From: Homarus americanus
Taxonomy: Eukaryota; Arthropoda; Malacostraca; Decapoda; Nephropidae
NCBI RefSeq assembly: GCF_018991925.1
Contig: NW_024753828.1
Span: forward strand, 5,794,339 to 5,858,338
Direction of reading: 5' to 3'
DNA length: 64,000 bases
The notes under the pieces were generated by a model. The model saw only the letters and a list, made by a program, of their open reading frames with translations. It had not been told where the DNA came from and searched no databases. Below are positions 12,150 through 22,900 of this stretch, in pieces. Within the stretch, counting starts at the first letter, position 1, and the number at the start of each line of letters is the position of its first letter. A program made the translations under genes and the position numbers.

Positions 12150-13104
12150 ACAGGGTGGTATTATCGACAATATTTACCTAGATATTGCCAAGGCTTTCAT
12201 CTGCGTACCCATAAAAGACTGAAAATTAAACTGGAAGGGTACGGGATTTGGGGAAGTGTCCTAGCGTGGATCGGAGACTTTCTCTGATCCAAGCAGTGTG
12301 TGGTGATTAATGGCAGAAAATCGTGCCCGTGACAAGTAACAAGCAGGGTACCACAGGGCAGTAGTGTATTGGGCCTGCTGTTGTTTGTTTGCTTCATAAA
12401 TGACATGCCAGAAGCTGTATATTCTTCCATACAAATGTTTGCGTATGATGCCAAGTTATTTCGGGAAATTAAGAACCAAGTGAAGAGCTGCAGAAGGATC
12501 TCTGTGAGCTTCAAGAATGGTCGAAGAAATGGCTACCAAGATTCAATGTCACAAAGTGTAAGAGGCTGTTCCTGGGACATACCAACAGTAAGGAGGCGTA
12601 TCATATGTCCCAACAGGATGAAGAAACTGTATTAATTGAGACTGAATGTGAAAAGGACCGAAGTGTGTATATTGACAATGAACCGAAGTTCTCGGGACAT
12701 TGTGAGAAGAGGGTAAGCCAAGCAACTAAATTATTAGGTCTTATAAGAAAGTCGTTCATATATATAGACGGTTCGTGCATTGTAACAATCTTCAAGAACT
12801 AGGTGCTTCCTCGTCTGGTCCCCTAGAAATGCTTTACACTGTCAGTTGATCGAAAATGTCCAAAGGAGGGCCACCAGACTGGTGCCTGCACTTCGGCACC
12901 TCAGAAACCCTGAGAGAATAGAGCACCAGCAATTGCCTAGTTTATACTACAGACGGACAAGGGGGGGACCTAATTGAGGTGTATAAACATCGAAAAGGGC
13001 ACTACTCAGTCAAGTGTCCTTACCCGGAGTTGGTGGACGCCTGCCCCACAAGGGGTCACAACTCAAGGTTGAAGAAGCTGCAAATCCAGAAAACTGTGAG
13101 GGCA
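12150..13104 (+). pseudogene. Reverse transcriptase ORF fragment, decayed
   Basis: Recognisable in several frames: IIDNIYLDIAKAF at ~12160 (RT motif of the form VIYLDFxKAF), KLEGYGIWGSVLAWIGDFL, then VLGLLLFVCFINDMPEA and FAYDAKLF in place of the catalytic FADDxKL. Downstream are ECEKDRSVYIDNEPKFSGHC and KLLGLIRKSF, and at ~12848-13104 LIENVQRRATRLVPALRHL and YYRRTRGDLIEVYKH. Frameshifts and stops are frequent and the first catalytic Asp is replaced by Tyr, so it is inactive. Confidence 0.8.
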
Positions 13105-13224
13105 GTCGCGGTCTGACCACATAAGAGGACAGACGTGTGCCCATAGGTGCTCCTGTCCTCCCGATCGTCACACAAAGGCCACCTTAGTCTCTACCTACCC
13201 CTTCGCCGGCAAGTGTTGCCAGCG

Positions 13225-14857
13225 ATGGGGGGGCGGGGTCGACGTAAGTGCCCCAGAAGAGGCGTCCCCTCTCTCATGGATACAGACATTTCTGAGACGG
13301 GTAGTCATAGTGCATCCCACACCCTGCAAGAGTCAGCCCACAGTGATAGTGACAGTAACAGCAATGTTTCTATGGGAAACACTTGCTGGAGTGGCAACAC
13401 CAATGCCAAGGGTAGCGACTCTCCCCACGACACCCGCCCCTCTGCCAACCAACCAAGTATATTGCATCTGCACTTACCCAAGGACTTATTGAAAAACGTC
13501 GAGGAACGGTTTAATTGGACAGCAAAGTATTGGAGACAACACGGTCTCACCATTCAATTCCGAAAAGGTGAGAACCGTAACTTTATCAAGTGTCAGACAC
13601 CTGAGGTCTATGAAACACTCAGTACTGTTGGATTTGACGGGGTTTTCCTCGTTCCTCTACCTGCTGACGCAGCGGAATGTTGCCACATCCTAGTTAAACA
13701 GTTCCTCCTATACGCTGAAGTCGAAGATGCTCGTAATTTTAATCCACATATGCTCAGTATACGTCGACACTACTGAGGGAAGACCCCACAAGCAGCTGTC
13801 AAAGTTAAATGGAAGGGGAGGGAGTGCTCAACCACTGTTGATGCCCACCCAGTCCTCCTCCCACTGCGTGCTGAACCATATCGCCCCGGGCCTGCTTTTT
13901 GTGTCATCTGCTCCCATTGGGGTCACACCTTCACCGCTTGCTGCCGACTTGATCGTCCCAAATGTCGCTTCTGTTCACATAACCATCATTCCTCCGTCTG
14001 TTCCCAAAAAATCAAAGACCACCTCAATGGGGGTGGTGTGGGCTATGTTGTTGACCCCAGGTGTTGTAATTGTGGTGGCTGGTACAATGCTGACTCGCGA
14101 CAATGCCCCAAACGTCCGTCTGTCCCAGGAGAAAAGCCTCCCCGAAGGCTGCGTCCATCTCAACCTCTCCCCCAGTGGACCGAGCCACATCCGTCTGCGT
14201 CCCCTCTGTCTCCAGCAACTCTTTCTTCAACAACCCCTGCCCCTGCCTGGCCTCACCTGGCTGCAACACAGCAGTCCCGGCCGTCTCCTAACTCAACTAC
14301 AACTGGGCCTCCTCTCCGTCTCTACTCTGATGCTGTCAGGCCTTGTGCCCCCACCGGTGCCCCCCACAACCCCCCTCCAGTGATGCGACACAGATCATAT
14401 CCCTCTTACACGAATTTACCAACCGTATTGAAAGACTCTTTGATACACTCTGTACCGCCATCTCCAACCTACCCCTGCCTCCAGCTGCTACCCAGTCACC
14501 CCCCTCTTCTGGTTTGACACAACCTGGTAGTCCCCGTGTGCCCCTCATGCTCACGGCCTACTCCACCGCCGCCTGGCACCACTGCTGGCGTCCACACTGA
14601 GCCTGCCCCATGCCCGGCTGCCCCCGTCCACCCACCGAGCGTTCATGAACCCGAGGACACCACCTCCAGCTGCCCGTCCCCCACCTGCATGCCGGCACCT
14701 GGGGCCCACCCACTCCAGTTCTCCACATCAATTGACCACCATGCGGACATGCTAGTGAACTACGTATCTATGCCAAGAAGGACGTCCCCTACCAACCTCT
14801 TGACGTCCCCCTTGAAGCAGACACTACCGACATACACGCCATCACAATCACACTAAA
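13225..14857 (+). pseudogene. Retrotransposon ORF1 (gag-like) with three zinc knuckles, broken
   Basis: RNA-binding ORF1 protein of a jockey/I-clade LINE. The likely start is the ATG at 13225 (MGGRGRRK). An RRM-like stretch (FRKGENRNFIKCQTPEVYET) precedes a premature TGA at 13774, after which the same frame continues. Three knuckles follow: 13900-13941 (CVICSHWGHTFTAC, CX2CX4HX4C), 13963-14001 (CRFCSHNHHSSVC, CX2CX3HX4C) and 14062-14106 (CCNCGGWYNADSRQC, CX2CX3YX6C, with Tyr where His is usual). A Pro/Ser/Thr-rich tail follows, with a frameshift near 14340-14380; the new frame holds LLHEFTNRIERLFDTL. The triple-knuckle spacing is the family hallmark. Confidence 0.8.
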
Positions 14858-14942
14858 AGGTATGTCCCTCAATATTGTCAATGCCTATGGCCTGGCACTT
14901 GACATTATTAGGGACCTGCCACGCTTTGCCATAAACAGATAA
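14766..14942 (+). pseudogene. Retrotransposon ORF2 endonuclease fragment
   Basis: One frame reads IYAKKDVPYQPLDVPLEADT, then ITLKGMSLNIVNAYG, and stops at 14940. It resembles part of an APE-type endonuclease domain of jockey/I-like ORF2 (strand with DIHAITI, then IVNxY). The remaining ORF2 domains are absent. Confidence 0.6.
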
Positions 14943-15304
14943 ATTGTACCGGGAAATTTCGCCCCCACACACTCATCATTCTGTCACTTTATGTAACTTG
15001 CTGACAAAACCCATGACCCTTCAGGCTTTTACGCCCTTAATGCATGAGTCATAAAGGCAAGCATGAACTCTGTATGCTTCCCAGATGGGAACTGTAAACG
15101 CTTCTGTGCTTCACCTTGCACAGGATGTAAGGGGGTGCCCAATAAACTCGCCCCTTCGGGGGCAATCTGAAAAAATCTAAAAAAAAAAACTGTGAGGGCA
15201 AACTTTTTCGGGGTGAGAGTTGTGAATTCTTGGAACAACCTGCCAGTGAGTGTTGTGACGGCACCGAGTGTGAGCTTTTTGAAGACCAGACTTGACCAGC
15301 ACTA

Positions 15305-15635
15305 CAGAGGTGGATCCAGGACTATCAAAAAGGGACGGTCCAAGAAGTTTTAGGTGGGGAAACATGGCGAGCAAAGCGAGCCCATCCAGATGGGAGGGGG
15401 GTGGTTGAAAGCCCCTCCGCCCAGATGTTTTTTTTAATCTGATCAATATCATGGGCATTTTGAGGACATATTGAAGCCATGTGCAATTGATATTAGGAGA
15501 TTCTGAGGTCAATAGTAATTACTTTTTTTTACTCAACAAAAGCGCCTGAGTACAATACTGTATTAAAGAAAAATTATTGGAATTTTCTGGTGAAAAGGGG
15601 GGTCCGGACCCCAGGACCCACCTGGATCTGCCCTT
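15305..15635. mobile_element. hAT-like MITE inside the LINE 3' end
   Basis: Its boundaries follow from comparison with copy 1, where GACCAACACTAGAGCAGG is continuous. The ends are imperfect inverted repeats: CAGAGGTGGATCCAGG and, from the right, AAGGGCAGATCCAGG. GCACTA at 15299-15304 recurs as GCACTG at 15636-15641, a likely short target duplication. CAGAGGYGGATCCAGG-type ends are common in hAT MITEs, whose duplications are normally 8 bp, so the superfamily is provisional. Confidence 0.6.
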
Positions 15636-15832
15636 GCACTGGAGCAGGTTCAGATAGATTCAGGAGCCAGTGCATACCCAGTACTTGCCAATAGTGCGTA
15701 ACAGAGACGTGACCGATCGCCCAAGCGGCTAACGAGCCAATCAGTGGTGAAGAGGATAAAAAGTGAAGTATTGAGTAAAGTTATTTGAGAAAGGTTGGTG
15801 GGTTGACCGCCTTACTAAAGACTAGTTAAGCT

Positions 15833-16284
15833 TGTAGTGGATTCCTCCCCTACAAACGCTGTTTGTCGCTGAGTAGCCGACCCCGCGAATTCCCCAGTGT
15901 GCCTCGTGGTCTGGGTCAACCAGCGCCGCCTTACATGACGGAGGTCAACTATTAAGCCACGCCTACCTCCGCTATATAAGACCTGACCTCGTGGTGACCT
16001 ATCTCTTTCTACCTACAGCCAGTCTTCAAGTAACATCACCTCCTCCACTCCTGCCTGGCGGCTCTCGCTCCCGCCGGCGACCATGGCGACCCACAAGCTG
16101 GTCCTCCTCTGGGCACCCTCACCAACCAGTTCTCCTTACTCAACGCTTGTAACCATGCTGCCTTCCCAGCATCAAGCTGCATTGTACATCCAATACAACA
16201 TGTACACAGAGAGCACATTGTGAGTTTCCTTTCTCCATCCCATCCTGAGTGTGAACCCAACAACCCGTACCCCACAAGGTAACA
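15833..16284 (+). mobile_element. Possible solo LTR of an LTR retrotransposon
   Basis: A GC-rich block starting TGTAGTGG and ending GGTAACA, directly followed by GTTTGGTGAACACAAGCGGC, which could be a primer-binding site. A good TATA box (GCTATATAAG, 15971-15980) lies mid-block, as expected at a U3/R boundary. A short ORF starts at 16083 (MATHKLVLLWAPSPTSSPYS). No second LTR or gag/pol is seen. A host promoter with a first exon is the alternative. Confidence 0.35.
15971..15980 (+). promoter_or_regulatory. TATA box candidate
   Basis: GCTATATAAG in a locally GC-rich block, followed at about 30 bp by pyrimidine-rich sequence (ATCTCTTTCTACC). It is the only strong TATA-plus-GC promoter-like setting I see in the window. 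Confidence 0.4.
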
Positions 16285-16429
16285 GTTTGGTGAACACAAG
16301 CGGCTGATAAAGTAAATTACGCTAACTGTTGTGGGTAATTTTAGAGCTGTTGATCTGGTTGGTTGATCCATTTTGACGGCAATGATACCAGTCAACGAAC
16401 ATACTCTCTGTTGTTGGTGTGGTTAGTAG

Positions 16430-16690
16430 GTACAACGAGTGAGATGAGAGGGATGTAGGGACGAGGGAGTGGCGAGGGAGGATAGGAGGGGAGGGGAGAG
16501 GGTGGAGGGGGAACCAGGAGATGGGGGAGGAGGCGGACACATGAACAAGGGAAGGGGATGGCATAAACGATGGAGGGGGAAAGGAGGACTTAGGGAATGA
16601 GAAATACCGTAGATACGACGGGGGAGGAGGGAGCAGGTGGAAGGGGGATGGGAGGATTTGGGGGAGAGGGGGAGGAGAACAGATGTTGCC
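16430..16690. repeat. Purine-rich G-tract region
   Basis: About 260 bp of mostly A/G on the + strand with many GGG-GGGGG runs. It is a degenerate homopurine tract with triplex or G-quadruplex potential. The minus-strand ORF through it is a Pro/Ser-rich composition artefact. Confidence 0.75.
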
Positions 16691-17589
16691 AGGTTGTGAA
16701 AGCGAGGCGAGGTAGACCATGAATCACTACGACTGTTCCCCTCTATAACTTACAGAAGAGCAAGAGCACTTAGAACCATAAGTTAAAGTGGAATAAATTC
16801 GAGTAGGATTTTGAAAGAGAAGAACTGAGGGTAACAACAAGCACCTAAATGAGAAGTAGAAGAGTATGAAGCATATGTCGCCAAGGGAGTCAGGCCTCTA
16901 CAGAACTATGGCTGTCACCTGGTAACATCACAGTCCAGATTTGACCAATTATTGTAAAAAAAAAATCTAACTATAGATGAATGAATACTGGTGAAAAATT
17001 ACTTGTGGCGATTAGTAATTAGCTAAAATACCTTTGTTTTGTGGCTTATAATGTGGTGAACTTAGTCGTAGGTTAATAGAACAAACCTTACATTGTTGTA
17101 GAAGTGTAAAACGAACCTTCTCTACCATATGCACCATCCCATTGTTTGCTCTATGTAAAAACGCCATTTAAATTTACTGTCACAACAACAGCCATTTTTC
17201 CACCGATTTAATATATCAAAAGAGAAGTGACTTTCTCTCCTATTGTACATAAACTACTAATTATATAACAAATACAGAACCTGTGGAAAAAAATTAATGC
17301 ATATCAATGAGGCAAGGCTGACCAGGAAGCTACCTAGAGGATCAAGTACCTATATTAAAAACAAAATATAACTGTAATAAGAGGATCCAAGTGTATAAAG
17401 GAAGGAGTTTGAACCTTCTATCATCCTTAAATACAATCTAACTCCCTTTGCCTTTGTTTACAATTTGTGATAATAATCGGGCGACAACGGTGAACATTGA
17501 TGAAGGAAATTGAGTGAAAATGAGAGTATTTAAGACAATTTTAATGAGGTAAATAGCCGCCAGTAACACCTGAGAGCCGCTGAGACATT

Positions 17590-17697
17590 ATGAGTGTGTG
17601 TGGGGTGATTGTCTCTCTGGGAAGGAAAGAAAAGGATGTGAGAGAAGTATTTTCCTCATACTGTGGATACGCTTTGGACCATTTCCAGATGAATGAG
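17590..17697 (+). other. Possible upstream leader exon with a small ORF
   Basis: An ATG opens 36 codons (MSVCGVIVSLGRKEKDVREV, then FSSYCGYALDHFQMNE) ending exactly at a donor-like GAG/GTAAAT. The preceding 100 bp are less AT-rich. If spliced to the acceptor at 23658, the small ORF would overlap the deubiquitinase start in another frame and end near 23758, as an upstream ORF. No homology is recognised and transcription is unproven. Confidence 0.3.
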
Positions 17698-18587
17698 GTA
17701 AATCAACTCTTGGCATTTTTTATTGTGATATTTACGTAGTTTGGTTCACTTTTAATGACAGTGAACATTTTTTTTTTCGTGTGTCATGGTTATTTTATGT
17801 GTAATAAATTAAGTATTCTGACATTGTTTATTTCATTGTATAACCAAGTGTTTTGATCTCGTTAATTGACTCACTATGTCATATCTTTTTGTAGGTTACG
17901 TTTTGGTTAATGTCGGGAAATTCTGCTAACTTCAAGAGCCGTGGCTGAGTTGAGTCAGTGATGTACAAGTGTGAAGTACAGTACAGAGCATTACTGTATT
18001 GACATGAGTTGGCTGTGTAATGCTTCATCTCAAGAGTAGATACTCTCATTTCACTGTCCAAACCCACATAAGGTAAGTTTTACCTGATATTTCAGAAAAC
18101 CAAAGGTAAAGATTCTTTTTTTTTATACTATAACGGAAAATTGATTATTAAATAAATAGGTTTTATGTATTTTTTCCTATTATAAATGAATAGGACCTTT
18201 ATTTTCATGGGAAATGTATATTTATTGAAGGAAAAATTTTACAAGTGGACAACCATTGATTTTAACATCGGAAAAACACATTGCTCAACAACCAAACAAC
18301 ATCAAAACTAACCTAACAAAACAACATAACGTAACCTTACCTTGAGGTTAGTTGGTTGTTTAATTGTAAAACAATACCTCAATGAGATATAACCCTTACA
18401 CTAGCAACGACAATGCGGAGTTAAAACATAAAAAAAACCCCGAAACTAACCTTTGAAAACCTAACCTAACCTTTCCCAAAATAGGAAAGTCCTAATACTA
18501 TAAAAAGCTTACGGTAAAATTAGTGTTTCGGTTATCCACTTATTTGGAAGTTGAAAATTTTTTTGGGTCGTTTTTGATGAGTTGTGA

Positions 18588-18754
18588 ACAATTCTGACCT
18601 TCATTTTTACCATAAATCACTACTTTTGAGCTAACTCCCCCCCCCCCCCCTTAACCAATGATAATGGGGGATGCCCAGTGGGAACCAGGGGTTTTGGGTG
18701 GGGGGAAATCACAAAAAGTAGTAATTTGCAAAAGAAATGAAGGTCAGAATCATC
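18588..18754. repeat. Foldback element with C-run centre
   Basis: Inverted arms: TGACCTTCATTTTTACC with CACTACTTTT on the left, and AAAAGTAGTAATTTG with AAATGAAGGTCA on the right. They surround a 14-C run at 18637-18650 and a GGGGTTTTGGGTGGGG stretch. A related block is at 53420-53510 (CACCCAAAACCCC, 13-G run, GAAGGTCAGA). Confidence 0.6.
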
Positions 18755-18792
18755 CAAAACCTAACCTAAACCAACCCAACCCAACTTATCAC

Positions 18793-19276
18793 CTATGTGC
18801 TTGGCTTAATTAGACTAAGAAAACTTGGAGTTGGGGTCGTCTTGGTCCTCCTCCTCGTCATCCACAGGTCGCACTGGCTACTGTTTCTCTGATTGCGGGG
18901 TTCAAGCTTGCTGGCAGTGATGAAGAACTTGTGTAAAAGCCTTTCCTCACTGAACTGCGTGATAAATAAGTAGCGTGCGAGGTACTGCTTGAAGTAGGCG
19001 GACTTGTTGCCAGGCTGCTTCACCCACTCCTTTTCTTCGTCTTCTTTGACTTGGGAATAACATTTTTTCTTGGACAGTACCAAAGGTGTTTTTCAGCTCG
19101 GTAACTACAAGGCTTGTTACACTTATGGAAGTAACTTCCATAGGTAGAACACCGTGTTCGTGTAGAAATTTCCACGCCTCTCCATCTTTACCATAATAAT
19201 CGATGTGAAATCTGGCAATGGTTTGGAAGTAATTGAAAACACAAGGGAGACATGGCAGAAATAAATTCAAATTCAA
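18793..19276 (-). pseudogene. Broken transposase-like ORF, possibly Merlin/ISXO2-type
   Basis: Reading the minus strand from 19276 gives HIDYYGKDGEAWKFLHEHGV, then LPMEV. A shifted frame reads CNKPCSYRAEKHLWYC, then PRKNVIPKSKKTKKRSG. A third frame reads NKSAYFKQYLARYLFITQ. Pieced together the order is FL(x)HGVLP, CX3C, WxC, a basic stretch and a YF segment, which resembles the zinc-ribbon N-terminus of Merlin/ISXO2-like transposases. At least two frameshifts are needed. The assignment rests on pattern resemblance only. Confidence 0.3.
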
Positions 19277-19629
19277 GTGGTTGACGGCAGGGGCTTATAC
19301 CGAGCTGTGATAGGTTGATTCAAAATCATACCCACCAATCAACATCCAAAGAAGAACTGCACATGCATTGGGCTCAAGTGCATGCGTAATGCAGCATACA
19401 CTGTGGTAACCAACAAACGAACACACAGGAACTCTCTCTCGGACAATGGTAACATAAACAGGAACTTAGAAAAAATATTAAAATTTTCCAACAATTTATT
19501 GCGATCTTTTCGGAAAGTAATAATTTGTGGAAGAAATACTACAGAAGAAATGAGTCTTAAATTGGGGGGGGGGGATTAGTCCACCTGGGCACAGGTCACT
19601 GACCCACATCGGGGCCTGGGGGGTGAAAA

Positions 19630-19790
19630 TGTAAAAATAATAATACTGTAATAATAATAATAATAATGATGATAATAATAATAATTCACAGTAAATAAAA
19701 TTTATAATAAAAAAATAAAATTGAAAATAAAATAATAAAATCATAATGATATTAATAATAATATTGTAATAATAATAATAATAAAGAACC
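19630..19790. repeat. (TAA)n microsatellite cluster
   Basis: Interrupted AAT/TAA trinucleotide runs at about 19635-19685 and 19740-19785. Confidence 0.85.
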
Positions 19791-19799
19791 ATATAGAAA

Positions 19800-22700
19800 T
19801 AAAAAAATACAAAAAACTACCAATTCCAAACCTAAAATTCTAAAATTCGCTGGATAAGCGAAACGATAATACAGTACTACCAAGCTTACCTTACTTTATT
19901 TAACCGATAGCCGAGGAAAAAGTAGATGTATATACTGTATGCTTTTCATGTTTTCAGTGTTTCGTTAGTGATTCTTTTCTTGTATTTGGTGTTTTGGTTA
20001 TGAGGGAAGCCTGAATATGTTTAGAAATTTTTTTTGTGTATGCATAAATCTGCCTAGAGATTTGAACTGCCTTCTAAAATCCTGCAAAAATGTGTTTAGG
20101 GAACTTCAAATCTGTCAATATTGTTGTATTTTGGTCCAGTGTAGATCACATCCACCAGGCATAATCACTTTTAGTTGTGTATAAAGCCAGGTTTACCGAT
20201 TCAGCTTTTGTTCGTCCATCACATGAATAAGGTGTGATTTGGGGTAAAATTGGTACAGTAATAATATTGGTTCAAAGATTAGGTAGGGTTTACAAAGGTG
20301 TGTGTGTGTGTGTGTTTTTTTTTAAACCCACATTTTCCCTCACATTCAAAGCCCTGCCCATTTTGGGAGATTCATTGTCAATGCTAGTGTTAAAGGAGTA
20401 ATATTTCCATGTACTGTATATGCATTTTCCATGGAAATACTGTGATGGTATTCATTTATAACAAGAAAAAATATACAAGGAAAACCTATTTAGCAATCAA
20501 TTTCTTGTTATGGCATTAAACGAATCTTTATCCAACAAAGTGCGGAGTCTGATATTTGTTAAGAAGTTGCGTGTTTCCTTAATGAAAATGTTTAAAAATA
20601 AATTCTCTTCCTAATATTGTATATAAGATTTAAGTTGTATTCACTGTACCAAAAGTAAGTTTTTTCTTCCGAGGGATTTGTCATTTTCAGTGAAAATTAC
20701 TTAGATTCTATACTGTATATAACAAGTGAATGATACACCACCCATTTGACATACAGTTTACTTATATATAAGTGTCACTAAAGATCTGAAGGTAATGGGA
20801 AGGAGCCATTTCAGGGAAATTTTATATACAGTATAAACAGTATTGTACTTGTTTCTTGACTCGTGATTAAATGAACAGAAGAATTGCAGATTTTTACTTT
20901 TGTTTTTTTTATGTTTTTGTTAAAGAGCCAGTATGGTGCATGCTGCTTAGATTACCATGTTCACCTTCCTCCTTCTGTTGACAAAGTAAACTGACCCTAA
21001 CCAACCTGCCTAAAGTAATGTAAAAATAGATAACAAAATGAAAACTTCCAATCTTAAGAATTAGGCCAGGTTGGGTACAGGTAGGCTTGGTTGGTTTACC
21101 TTATCTACAATAAATCATTTACAAAGCTGTGAGAGAAAAGTCTGTGCTAATTAGGTATGAAATGCCGCAAAAGGTAACGTGAAAAGTGCCGTACAGACAG
21201 GCACTTAAGGAAAATGACAGAACTTCCATTTACAGTAGAGGAAACTCAACTCTTACCTGTATGGTACTGTTGTTGTATTTCTTCATACGTTTGTTCCACT
21301 GATTTATGATGGAAAAACCAACATTGAATAATTATATGTACTAGTCGTAAAAAAAAATATTGTTTTGGAATTATTTAGGTTTTAACTTCAGGGTTTTTGT
21401 TGTAAATGAAAGCATGGGATTTTTTTTTAACTGCAAATTTTTCTAAATCCAATTCTCGTAAATCAGGGTCTGCCATATCTGTAATAGATGAAACAGGGTG
21501 ATCATAAGATTAACAACCCACCCAACAGACAGCCCTTATTATGAGAGTCACTTGGCTCTGGGCTCCACCAGGATAACAGATTTTAGGATCAAATCTCTAT
21601 TTTTACACTCGGAAAGTTTATATTATTTGTCTGGAGATAATATCCAGTACTGTACTGTACATTTCCTTGTCATTATACTGTATATCTTTGAAAAGTTGGA
21701 GGCAAAGTACTGTACTGTACTGTACTCTACTGTACAGTATAACAGTCAGTGTGTCCTCAAAACCCAAATATTGTAAATAAGTGAGATGAAAAAATCATCT
21801 AGAGTGAGCCCAAGATTTTTCTTCATCTCAACACTTGCTGTCACAAATACTGTACTGTATTGTACTGGAGCTGTCAAAGGAATAAAAATATTATTGATTA
21901 TGATATACACTACGTATGTTCAGTTGCACTTCATCAGTTAGTGAGGTTTTAATTTATCCCTTTTCTTGTAAATTAATTAAGAGCCTCATTTAAGTTAGCA
22001 AACACCTGTTAATAAATTCCACTCACTGATTGATACTGTACAGGTACTATATAACATTGAGCACTCTGATTGTCTTAGTCTCAACAGATTTTACTGCCAC
22101 CATATGTTTAGTGAATCAGCTTCATTTTTTTGTGTTTTGTGCATAGTTTATATAGTACAGTAGTTATTGTTATTAATAAATAATTATGTGCATTAAAGAA
22201 TGTTTAACTTTAATAAAGAACATTAAAAATGGGTTTTATTTAAAAATGAAAGTAGATTTTTACTGATGGTGAACATAACAAAACATTTCCTTTTAGTTCT
22301 TGAATCAATGATTTCAAAACTGAGGTGAGCTTTGATGCATCCTTATTATCTTTTAGGGACACCTGGCCTCTCATAGCAGAATATTTACAGCTTATTGTAT
22401 AGAACAGTACAGTACATATATTAACTACTTAAGGTTAAGTTATATCTTTTAGAACTTATGTAATGAATGAGGACTTTCCATCAGGTAACATTTAGTTTGG
22501 TAATGTGAAAAATAACATGGGTTAGTGTCAAGGTGTTTAAACATACTGCACTGGTTAACAATGTCACTATACTCTACAGTATTTCAGCCTGGGTAATGAG
22601 TCCTTGATTTCTGGTCTCATTATTTGAGTTATTTTTAATGCTGAATAAATTAATCCCAATCTCATTGTGGTACAAATTATGTTGTTTAGTTTGAAACATA

Positions 22701-22900
22701 TGACAAGCTTGGTGAGACTTATTAGGGGGAATAATAAATGAGTAGATATTACATATCCTTAACTTAGAAATGTTAAGGTATTTGATAATGAGAACTCGGC
22801 ATGTTGTGTAATGCTGTACACTGTTGCTGTATACCAATGCAACAGTATTTAGAACAACTTGGACGTCAGTGACAGTTCCTTGCCATTAATTTTTTTTATG
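19800..22900. other. Anonymous AT-rich spacer
   Basis: No exon, RNA gene or complete transposon recognised. It holds many TACTGTA repeats, for example around 21640-21745, where TACTGTAC is reiterated. Confidence 0.5.

Larger units (their letters stand above)
13105..15185 (+). mobile_element. Internally deleted jockey/I-type non-LTR retrotransposon
   Basis: Flanked by a 15-bp target-site duplication, AAAACTGTGAGGGCA, at 13090-13104 and 15186-15200. It contains an ORF1 with zinc knuckles, a short endonuclease-like piece of ORF2 (14766-14942), then a 3'UTR and a short A-rich tail (~15171-15185). Most of ORF2, including all of the RT, is missing although both ends are present, so this is an internal deletion rather than the usual 5' truncation. 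It is GC-rich (visibly above 50%) in an AT-rich neighbourhood. Confidence 0.85.
12010..15775 (+). mobile_element. Non-LTR retrotransposon (copy 2), interrupted twice
   Basis: A CR1/jockey-like LINE relic. The RT part is at 12010-13104, the C-terminal ORF end at 15186-15305, and the 3'UTR with tail at 15636-15775. The pieces are separated by an inserted non-LTR element (13105-15185) and a hAT-like MITE (15305-15635). Copy 1 at 8803-9088 is an uninterrupted version of the 3' part and confirms both junctions. Confidence 0.85.

Noticed and set aside
13975..14269. Minus-strand ORFs over the retrotransposon ORF1
   Set aside because: Antisense shadows in GC-rich sequence; the zinc-knuckle spacing is on the + strand.
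16322..16720. Pro/Ser-rich minus-strand ORF of 132 residues
   Set aside because: Complement of the purine tract; no conserved motif.
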